A stretch of DNA of 29,005 nucleotides from the NCBI RefSeq assembly GCF_047638075.1, contig NZ_JBLJBV010000068.1, positions 1 to 29,005 of the forward strand, read 5' to 3'. The DNA is from UBA6197 sp047638075. GTDB taxonomy: Bacteria; Pseudomonadota; Alphaproteobacteria; Rhodobacterales; Rhodobacteraceae. Below the pieces are notes generated by a model. That model saw only the letters and a program-made list of their open reading frames with translations, did not search any database and was not told where the DNA came from. The translations under genes were made by a program, and so were the position numbers. The first letter of the stretch is position 1, and each line of letters opens with the position of its first letter. Positions 23,043 to 29,005 of the stretch are shown here, piece by piece.

Positions 23043-23843
23043 ATGACACCTGTAGCGCGGCCGAAAAAGGATTTTCCGTGGTGGCTGGTCGTGCTGTGTG
23101 CGGTGGGGGCTTGGCTGTTTTGGCAGGTCGCGGCTGACCCGGTCTATTCCAGGGTTCTGGCTACCTTGTCAAAGGGGATCAGCATCACCGTCATGGTGAC
23201 GCTGGTGGGCTTTTTCGGGGCCTCGATTCTGGGGCTGGCGTTGGCGGTGGCGACGCTGTCGCGCTGGCTGGTGCTGCGTCAGGCGGCACGGCTATATATC
23301 GAGGTGATGCGCGGAATTCCGATCATCGTGCTGCTGCTTTATGTGGCCTTTGCGATGACGCCCGCGCTGATTGCAGCGTGGAACTGGGCGGCGGAACCCT
23401 TGGGTCTTGGCGCGCTAAGCACGCGGGATTTTTCACTGCTGTGGCGCGCGGTTCTGGCGTTGGTTCTGGCTTATTCCGCCTTCATCGCAGAGGTGTTTCG
23501 CGCGGGGTTGCAGGCGGTTGATATTGGCCAGACCGAGGCCGCAGAGGCATTGGGTCTGAACCGCTGGCAACGCTTTCGCCACATTGTGTTTCCGCAGGCG
23601 TTTCGCACGATCCTGCCACCCTTGGGCAATGACTTTGTGGCGATGGTCAAGGACAGTTCCTTGGTGTCTGTGCTGGGGGTGGCCGATATCACCCAGCTGG
23701 GCAAGGTAACGGCGGCCGGAAACTTCCGGTATTTTGAAACCTACAACATGGTGGCGCTGATCTATCTGACAATGACCATCGGCCTGTCGCTGGGGCTGCG
23801 CCGATTGGAAATGCGTCTGCGCAGACGGGGCCTGCGCGGCTAG
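23043..23843 (+). CDS. Polar amino acid ABC transporter permease (HisM/GlnP family)
   Basis: A 266-aa inner-membrane protein with about five or six helices and the characteristic C-terminal EAA loop: EAAEALGLNRWQRFRHIVFPQAFRTILPPLGND (about 175-207), where the ATPase would dock. It forms the membrane channel for the preceding binding protein, probably as a homodimer. The ribosome site is weak. No ATP-binding subunit gene follows: the next gene is an M3 peptidase. The transporter must use an ATPase encoded elsewhere, or the gene has been lost. Confidence 0.92.
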   Translation: MTPVARPKKDFPWWLVVLCAVGAWLFWQVAADPVYSRVLATLSKGISITVMVTLVGFFGASILGLALAVATLSRWLVLRQAARLYIEVMRGIPIIVLLLYVAFAMTPALIAAWNWAAEPLGLGALSTRDFSLLWRAVLALVLAYSAFIAEVFRAGLQAVDIGQTEAAEALGLNRWQRFRHIVFPQAFRTILPPLGNDFVAMVKDSSLVSVLGVADITQLGKVTAAGNFRYFETYNMVALIYLTMTIGLSLGLRRLEMRLRRRGLRG

Positions 23844-23941
23844 CGTCCAAGCGATGACATGCCTTTTCCCACCACGGGGCAAACGCCAGTCTGGTGCTTT
23901 CCAATCGCGCCCCCTAGGTTCCGCCACAAAGGAGATTTGCC

Positions 23942-25960
23942 ATGACCAACCCGCTGCTGACCGATTGGACCGGGGAATTTGCCCTGCCGCCCTTTGCCGC
24001 GATCACGGATGCCGATTTTGCCCCCGCGTTTGAAATCGCGTTGGATCAGGCGCGGGCCACGATTGCGGACATCGGCGCAGACCCCGCGGCGCCGACATTT
24101 GCCAATACCATCGCGGCGTTGGAACTGGCCGAAGGGGTGTTGGACCGGGTGTCGGGTGTGTTTTACAACCTTGCCGGCGCCGACAGCACCCCCGCGCGTG
24201 AGGCGCTTCAGCGCGATCTGGCGCCAAAGATGGCGGCGTTCTCGTCTGAGGTGACGATGAACCCGGCACTTTTTGCCCGGATTGAGGCACTATGGGCCAC
24301 CCGCGATAGCCTGAACCTGACGCCAGAAGAGGCGCGCGTGCTAAAGCTTTATCGGCAAATGTTCCAACGCGCGGGGGCCGGTCTGAAAGGCGCAGATCGG
24401 CACCGGATGGCCGAGATCAAGGAACGGCTTGCGGTGCTTTCTACCGCCTTCAGCCAAAACCTGCTGGCCGATGAACGGGGCTGGTCTTACCCGTTGGCCA
24501 AAGCAGACCTTGCCGGCCTGCCTGATTTCGTGGTGACAGCCGCCCAAGCCGCCGGGGTCGAGCGCGGCGCTGAGGGCCCGGTTCTGACGTTGAACCGGTC
24601 GCTGATCGTGCCGTTCTTGCAGTTTTCACCGCGCCGCGATCTGCGCGAAATCGCCCATGCAGCCTGGATCGCCCGCGGTGCCAACGGCGGCGCGACAGAT
24701 AACCGCGCTTTGGCAGCCGAGATACTGGCGCTGCGCGACGAACGCGCCAGATTGCTGGGGTATAAAAGTTTCGCCGACTATAAGCTTGAACCCGAAATGG
24801 CCGGCACACCCGCCAAGGTGCGCGATCTTTTGATGCGCGTCTGGACCCCCGCCAAGGCCAAGGCCGATGCTGACGCCGGGGTGCTGACCGCGATGATGCA
24901 CAAAGACGGCATTAACGGCGATCTGGAACCCTGGGACTGGCGCTACTACGCCGAGGCCCGGCGCAAGGCCGAGCATGATCTGGATGAAGCCGTGCTGAAA
25001 CCTTACTTGTCGCTTGAGGCCATGCTGGGCGCGATGTTCGACGTGGCGGGGCGGCTTTTCGGGTTGGAGTTTCGCGCACTGGACGGGCCATTCTACCACG
25101 CGGATGTCCGCGGCTGGGAGGTGACTCGCGGCGGCAAGCATCTGGCGGTTTTCCTGGGCGACTATTTCGCCCGCGGATCAAAACGCTCGGGCGCGTGGTG
25201 TTCGGCCATGCGCAGCCAGCGCAAACTGGGCGGTGAGGTGCGGCCCATCGTGGTCAACGTGTGCAACTTTACCAAGGGCGATCCCGCCCTGCTTGGCTGG
25301 GATGACGCGCGCACCTTGTTTCACGAATTTGGCCATGCGCTGCATCAGATGCTGTCGGATGTGACCTATCCGTTCATTTCCGGCACCAGCGTGGCGCGTG
25401 ATTTCGTGGAACTGCCAAGTCAGCTTTATGAACATTGGCTGGAGGTGCCCGAGGTTCTCGCCCGTCACGCGCGCCACTATCAGACCGGCGCGCCGATGCC
25501 CGAAGATCTGCGCAACCGGTTGCTGGCCGCCTCGACCTATGATCAGGGCTTTGCAACGGTGGAATATCTTGCCTCGGCGCTGGTCGATCTGGCGTTCCAC
25601 GAAGGCGCCGCCCCCGCCGATCCAATGGCGACGCAGGCCAGGGTGCTGGCCGATCTGGGAATGCCGCGGGCAATCACCATGCGCCACGCCACACCGCATT
25701 TCGCGCATGTGTTTTCCGGCGACGGGTATTCCTCGGGCTATTACAGCTACATGTGGTCCGAGGTGATGGACGCGGACGCCTTTGCCGCCTTCGAAGAAAC
25801 CGGCGACCCGTTCGACCCGGCCACCGCCAAACGGTTGGAGAAATTCATCCTCTCCACGGGTGGCTCGCGCCCCGCCGACCAGCTTTACACGGCGTTTCGC
25901 GGCAAGATGCCCGGCGTCGAGGCGATGCTGAAAGGGCGCGGGCTGATCGACGCGATATGA
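23942..25960 (+). CDS. M3-family metallopeptidase (oligopeptidase A/dipeptidyl carboxypeptidase type)
   Basis: A 672-aa cytoplasmic zinc peptidase that cleaves short peptides. No signal peptide: it begins MTNPLLTDWTGEFALPPFAA. The large helical N-terminal half precedes the catalytic HEFGH (His461, Glu462, His465); the third zinc ligand is Glu490 in SVARDFVELPSQLYEHW. The family C-terminal HIFSGDGYSSGYYSYMWSEV-like block reads HVFSGDGYSSGYYSYMWSEV here. Length fits OpdA and Dcp, which are hard to separate without alignment. AAAGGAG precedes the ATG. It is not obviously part of the upstream ABC operon, being 98 bp away, and converges on the cation-efflux gene with a TTTGGCCCAAATACTC motif between. 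Confidence 0.93.
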   Translation: MTNPLLTDWTGEFALPPFAAITDADFAPAFEIALDQARATIADIGADPAAPTFANTIAALELAEGVLDRVSGVFYNLAGADSTPAREALQRDLAPKMAAFSSEVTMNPALFARIEALWATRDSLNLTPEEARVLKLYRQMFQRAGAGLKGADRHRMAEIKERLAVLSTAFSQNLLADERGWSYPLAKADLAGLPDFVVTAAQAAGVERGAEGPVLTLNRSLIVPFLQFSPRRDLREIAHAAWIARGANGGATDNRALAAEILALRDERARLLGYKSFADYKLEPEMAGTPAKVRDLLMRVWTPAKAKADADAGVLTAMMHKDGINGDLEPWDWRYYAEARRKAEHDLDEAVLKPYLSLEAMLGAMFDVAGRLFGLEFRALDGPFYHADVRGWEVTRGGKHLAVFLGDYFARGSKRSGAWCSAMRSQRKLGGEVRPIVVNVCNFTKGDPALLGWDDARTLFHEFGHALHQMLSDVTYPFISGTSVARDFVELPSQLYEHWLEVPEVLARHARHYQTGAPMPEDLRNRLLAASTYDQGFATVEYLASALVDLAFHEGAAPADPMATQARVLADLGMPRAITMRHATPHFAHVFSGDGYSSGYYSYMWSEVMDADAFAAFEETGDPFDPATAKRLEKFILSTGGSRPADQLYTAFRGKMPGVEAMLKGRGLIDAI

Positions 25961-25998
25961 TCCTCGGGCGGGAAAGCCTCGGGCTGATCGAAAGCAGC

Positions 25999-26019
25999 TT
26001 TTGTTTGGCCCAAATACTC
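25999..26019 (+). repeat. Intergenic motif copy 3, TTTGGCCCAAATACTC
   Basis: TTTTGTTTGGCCCAAATACTC in the short spacer between the M3 peptidase stop (25960) and the stop of the convergent cation-efflux gene (26018-26020, overlapping the last two bases). It shares the CAAATACTC core and the preceding T-rich run with copies near 356 (minus), 531 and 28746. Confidence 0.7.
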
Positions 26020-26920
26020 ATTCTTGGCGCTCTGGCAGCACAGTTGCCGGGGCGGCTACATCCTTGTGGATGATCACGTCAGCGTTTGGGTAGGCAAAAA
26101 TGATTGCGCGTTTCAACGCTGCCCCAATGGCATGCGCGTCCCGAAGAGATAAATCACCGTTCAACTCAATATGCAGGTGAACAAAAATCCGGCTACCCGC
26201 GGTGCGGGTTTTCAGATCATGAAACCCGCAAACCCCTGGCCAACTACGGGCGATCTGCGCAATGGCTGCAACGGTTTTGGGGTCCGCCCCACGGTCCATC
26301 AGCGCGTTCCAGGCCCCGCTACCGATTCTTGCGGCACCGTAGATCATCACTGCCGCCGCACCCAACGCAACAAGGCTGTCAATCCGATCAACCCCAAATC
26401 GCGCCGAGACCCAAAGCGCCAGGATTGCGCCAAGGTTCGGTAAAAGATCGCCGATGTAATGCAGCGAATCCGCAGCAACCACGCGATTCCTGGTTCGTGC
26501 CGCCACCCGCCGTTGCCAAAGCACCAGCCCCAGCGTCAGCACCACAGATACCGCCATCACCCAGATTCCCGTAACTTCCGCGCTCAACCGGCTTGGAGAA
26601 GCGCCAGAAAGCCGGTGCAGCGCCGCCCAGCCAATTACCCCGGCCGAACCCGCGATGATCAACGCTTGCCCCAATGCCGCAAGATCCTCAACCGAGGTAT
26701 GGCCGAACGCGTGGTCCTCGTCAGGGGGGCGCGCGGCGTAGAAAATGGCGGACAGACCTGCAACCGATACCAACAGATCCATCACACTATCGGTCAGTGA
26801 TGCAGCCACAGACAGCGATGCCGTTTCAGAAAAAGCCCAAAGTTTGAGCAATACAAGGCTGAACGCCACCATAACCGAGGCCACCCCGGCCGACAGGTTC
26901 AAAGACGTATCACTGCGCAT
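26018..26920 (-). CDS. Cation diffusion facilitator family transporter (FieF-like)
   Basis: A 300-aa inner-membrane exporter of divalent cations (Zn, Fe or similar), driven by proton exchange. About six helices precede a cytoplasmic ferredoxin-like C-terminal domain. The transport site has DSVMD (Asp44, Asp48) in helix 2 and HYIGD (His154, Asp158) in helix 5. HAFGHTSVEDL (70-80) gives the second metal-site residues known from FieF/YiiP. The C-terminal domain has IFVHLHIELNGDLSLRDAH. AGGAG precedes ATG 26920. The metal specificity cannot be read. It lies 97 bp downstream of the SH3-domain gene on the same strand. Confidence 0.95.
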   Translation of the reverse strand: MRSDTSLNLSAGVASVMVAFSLVLLKLWAFSETASLSVAASLTDSVMDLLVSVAGLSAIFYAARPPDEDHAFGHTSVEDLAALGQALIIAGSAGVIGWAALHRLSGASPSRLSAEVTGIWVMAVSVVLTLGLVLWQRRVAARTRNRVVAADSLHYIGDLLPNLGAILALWVSARFGVDRIDSLVALGAAAVMIYGAARIGSGAWNALMDRGADPKTVAAIAQIARSWPGVCGFHDLKTRTAGSRIFVHLHIELNGDLSLRDAHAIGAALKRAIIFAYPNADVIIHKDVAAPATVLPERQE

Positions 26921-27017
26921 CTTCAGCTCCTGTCGCGCGGTAGGGTCGGGTGCGTTTTAGCAATGTCACATTCAGGTGTCATGTCCACGCATCCGTTCCT
27001 GGATCTGATGTTCAGGG

Positions 27018-27593
27018 TCAGTCGCGCACCTCATCAGGGTCGACACCCCAGATTGCGGTTTTCGGCACCCATCCCTTTTCACCTGCCGCAGAAATCTCAC
27101 ACCAATCGCGACTGCATTCGCCCAGTCTGGCAATCGCGCCAGCCTCGGCCAGGGCGTTGGTCAGCGCCTCTGGGTCGGGACGAGCCTTCAGTTCGGTCAT
27201 ATCATCCTGCACGATTACGGTTCGGACCCCCGATAACAGCGCATAATGCACCCAACCGCCTGCGCCATCGCGGTCTTCAACACGGCGCCAATGCCCAAAC
27301 TCGGCGGTGACACGCAAGGGCATGCCATTATGACGAAATACCCAGTCGATCCGGTGACTTAGCGAGGGGCCGCGCCGTGCGTTTCCGGCGCTGCCTTTCA
27401 ACGATACAAACCGCGGCAGCGGTAGATGCGTCACAGTGCCCCGCTTGGCCGCGGTCTGGGCGATGGCCACGTCGGGGCTTGCGGCGCTGTTTGCAGCAGC
27501 CTCGTTTGCGGGCTGATCCTGCGCCGCCACCATGCCCGCCTGCATCAGCGCCGCACTTAGCGCCGCGACGACGATAAAAGACCTTGAACCCAT
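27018..27593 (-). CDS. Exported SH3-domain protein (191 aa)
   Basis: ATG at 27593 gives a protein starting MGSRSFIVVAALSAALMQAGMVAAQDQ: a signal peptide cut around residue 24-25. A low-complexity Ala/Asn/Ser linker (~25-45) precedes two SH3-like repeats: RFVSLKGSAGNARRGPSLSHRIDWVF with GHWRRVEDRDGAGGWVHYALLSG, and a second ending WCEISAAGEKGWVPKTAIWG. The pattern is that of bacterial SH3 domains in periplasmic proteins that bind peptidoglycan or other envelope partners. The reading frame is open much farther upstream through the antisense strand of the dehydrogenase, but the signal peptide fixes the start. Divergent from the dehydrogenase gene. Confidence 0.85.
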   Translation of the reverse strand: MGSRSFIVVAALSAALMQAGMVAAQDQPANEAAANSAASPDVAIAQTAAKRGTVTHLPLPRFVSLKGSAGNARRGPSLSHRIDWVFRHNGMPLRVTAEFGHWRRVEDRDGAGGWVHYALLSGVRTVIVQDDMTELKARPDPEALTNALAEAGAIARLGECSRDWCEISAAGEKGWVPKTAIWGVDPDEVRD

Positions 27594-27746
27594 ATATAAA
27601 CCGTCCGCCTGTCTTGCCCGCGCAGATCGGATATTTGTCCTAAATCGCCGCAAGCTCCATACTCTATCATCAAGGCCTTGTGCCGCGCCTCGTTGCACGG
27701 CACTTTGCACCCATGTGACGCAGTTTGGAAGAGAGGAGACCCCGCC

Positions 27747-28733
27747 ATGCCCGCACCGCGCCTGAGTGTTGTCGTGACGCGACGGTTGCCCGAGGTTGTT
27801 GAAACCCGGATGACGGAATTGTTCAACGTGGAACTGCGGGAAACCGATGACCGCATGACCCGCGAGGAATTGGCCGCTGCAATGCGCCGTGCCGATGTTC
27901 TGGTGCCCTGTGTCACCGACACGATAGACGCCAACATGCTGGCGCAGGCGGGCGAAAAGCTCAAACTCATCGCAAACTATGGCGCGGGGGTCGACCATAT
28001 CGACATTGCCAGCGCCCGTCAGCGCGGCGTGCTCGTATCGAATACCCCCGGCGTTGTCACCGAAGACACCGCCGATATGGCGATGGCGCTCATCCTTGCC
28101 GTCACCCGACGTATCCCCGAGGGGCAGGCCGAAATGCAGACCGGCAACTGGAAAGGCTGGTCGCCCACCGGCTTTATGGGGGGGCGGATCGGCGGAAAAC
28201 GTCTCGGTATTCTGGGTATGGGCCGGATCGGCCAGGCGGTGGCCAAGCGCGCCCGCGTTTTCGGGATGCAGATCCATTACCACAACCGCAAACGCCTGCG
28301 CCCCGAGGTCGAGGCCGAACTCGAGGCGACCTGGTGGGAAAGCCTTGATCAGATGGTCAGCCGGATGGATATCATCTCTGTCAACTGCCCGCACACACCC
28401 TCGACGTTTCATCTGATGAACGCGCGCCGGCTAAAGCTGATGAAACCCAGCGCGGTGATCGTCAACACCTCGCGCGGCGAGGTGATCGACGAAAACGCGC
28501 TCACACGGATGCTGCGCGCGGGCGAAATTGCCGGCGCGGGGCTCGATGTGTTCGAACACGGGGCTGACATCAACCCGCGCCTGCGTGAACTTCCCAATGC
28601 GGTCTTGTTGCCGCATATGGGCTCGGCCACGCTTGAGGGTCGGGTCGAAATGGGTGAAAAAGTCATCATCAACATCAAGACCTTCGCAGATGGCCACCGC
28701 CCGCCCGATCTGGTGGTGCCAGGGATGCTGTAA
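27747..28733 (+). CDS. D-2-hydroxyacid dehydrogenase, glyoxylate/hydroxypyruvate reductase type
   Basis: A 328-aa NAD(P)-dependent enzyme resembling D-glycerate dehydrogenase/GyaR, reducing glyoxylate or hydroxypyruvate. The nucleotide-binding GMGRIGQAVA (158-167) is followed by HNRKR (179-183), a basic stretch that suggests NADPH preference. Catalytic Arg243 is in NTSRGEVID and His290 in LLPHMGSAT. The glutamate normally placed in the DVFxxEP stretch, 29 residues after the Arg, is Gly272 here (DVFEHGADINP). AGGAG precedes ATG 27747. Downstream lies a T-run plus AAATACTC motif and a terminator. The missing Glu does not exclude activity but changes the expected Arg-Glu-His triad. Confidence 0.93.
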   Translation: MPAPRLSVVVTRRLPEVVETRMTELFNVELRETDDRMTREELAAAMRRADVLVPCVTDTIDANMLAQAGEKLKLIANYGAGVDHIDIASARQRGVLVSNTPGVVTEDTADMAMALILAVTRRIPEGQAEMQTGNWKGWSPTGFMGGRIGGKRLGILGMGRIGQAVAKRARVFGMQIHYHNRKRLRPEVEAELEATWWESLDQMVSRMDIISVNCPHTPSTFHLMNARRLKLMKPSAVIVNTSRGEVIDENALTRMLRAGEIAGAGLDVFEHGADINPRLRELPNAVLLPHMGSATLEGRVEMGEKVIINIKTFADGHRPPDLVVPGML

Positions 28734-28745
28734 AGGCTCTCTCGC

Positions 28746-28815
28746 TTTTTTTGGGCTAAAATACTCTCGGGGGGAGACGCCCCCAAAGGGGGTGGCGTGG
28801 GGGGCTGTCTGCCCC
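28746..28815 (+). repeat. Intergenic motif copy 4 with following G/C-rich hairpins
   Basis: Seven T, then GGGCTAAAATACTC (28746-28766), 13 bp past the dehydrogenase stop; it has one extra A compared with the other copies. It is followed by runs of G and C able to form several hairpins, including GGGGC (28801-28805) with GCCCC (28811-28815) and GGGGG-AGAC-GCCCCC near 28768-28784. This G/C-rich tail is absent from the other three copies in this window. Confidence 0.7.
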
Positions 28816-28836
28816 AGCCCCTGACGGCAAATGTTG

Positions 28837-28866
28837 AAGCTCGCAGCCTTTACGATGCGAGCTTTT
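28837..28866 (+). terminator. Intrinsic terminator downstream of the dehydrogenase
   Basis: AAGCTCGCA (28837-28845) pairs perfectly with TGCGAGCTT (28856-28864) over a 10-nt loop, and the T-run continues for two more bases (TTTT at 28863-28866). It is about 100 bp after the dehydrogenase stop and separates it from the gene beginning at 28926. Confidence 0.7.
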
Positions 28867-28925
28867 CCATTCGTCCTTCCCTTGCCCTATCTGCCGATCA
28901 TCCCAGTCGATAGGAGAAGAAGCGG

Positions 28926-29005
28926 ATGGCAAAGCTCATTGATGCATCGGAGGGTATCTCGCGAGTTCGCATCGACCCATCCTGGAGGAAGGGTTTCGTC
29001 GTTGT
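28926..29005 (+). CDS. Partial open reading frame of unknown function at the right edge
   Basis: ATG at 28926 is preceded by AGGAGAAG with 6-8 nt spacing and opens a frame that runs off the window (26 residues, beginning MAKLIDASEGISRVRIDPSW). No domain can be recognised. It follows an intrinsic terminator, consistent with a new transcription unit. Too short to identify. Confidence 0.5.
   Translation, partial: MAKLIDASEGISRVRIDPSWRKGFVV

Noticed and set aside
27594..28412. N-terminal extension of the SH3-domain frame through the dehydrogenase antisense strand
   Set aside because: The clear signal peptide at 27593 and the overlap with a well-supported plus-strand gene make the longer reading a shadow.
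1..29005. tRNA, rRNA, CRISPR, transposase or prophage genes
   Set aside because: No cloverleaf with a typical T-arm, direct-repeat array, IS end with a transposase, or phage structural gene was recognised on reading both strands.

Overview
The window reads as a piece of an alphaproteobacterial chromosome, most likely Rhodobacterales (Roseobacter/Rhodobacter group). The evidence is high GC, dense gene packing with 1-8 nt overlaps, and several familiar neighbourhoods: trpS next to murJ and glnD; an LpoA-type lipoprotein opposite rsmI-yraN-gshB; coaBC-dut-moeB; a second heat-shock sigma factor of the RpoHII type; and a DmdC-type long acyl-CoA dehydrogenase behind LiuR-like MerR regulators. I see no phage, transposase, CRISPR, rRNA or tRNA. 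It looks like core genome with intergenic elements that deserve a second look.

Layout. 1-310 is the N-terminal part of a glutathione S-transferase running off the left edge. 311-578 has no gene but holds an inverted pair of ~24-bp repeats around a strong RNA-like fold. 579-3605 (minus strand) carries two MerR regulators, an acyl-CoA dehydrogenase and a 70-aa ribbon-helix-helix-like protein; a spacer full of TGACG/CGTCA repeats lies between the two regulators. 3777-6074 (plus) is a tightly overlapping set of two hotdog thioesterases and a MATE exporter. 6138-12317 holds trpS, a divergently read rhomboid-like protein that lacks its catalytic residues, murJ and glnD. 12344-15880 is the LpoA-like lipoprotein gene and, divergent from it, rsmI, yraN and gshB. 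comM (minus) and rpoHII plus a ChaN-family gene (plus) diverge from a 190-bp region with an excellent match to the RpoE (ECF) promoter consensus. 19340-22146 is coaBC, dut and a membrane-anchored MoeB. 22234-23843 encodes a polar amino acid ABC binding protein and permease without an ATPase. Then come an M3 oligopeptidase, a convergent cation-efflux protein, an exported SH3-domain protein, a D-glycerate/glyoxylate-type dehydrogenase, a terminator, and the first codons of an unidentified gene at the right edge.

Most interesting signals: (1) a TTTGGCCCAAATACTC-type motif preceded by a T-run, found four times in intergenic DNA (about 356, 531, 25999 and 28746), twice as an inverted pair; (2) the TGATCC-N18-TATCA promoter of rpoHII; (3) a perfect 15-bp stem-loop between the acyl-CoA dehydrogenase and the small RHH-like gene; (4) enzymes lacking expected catalytic residues (rhomboid Ser and His, dehydrogenase Glu); (5) a three-helix membrane domain fused to MoeB. 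No clearly new multi-gene system is visible.
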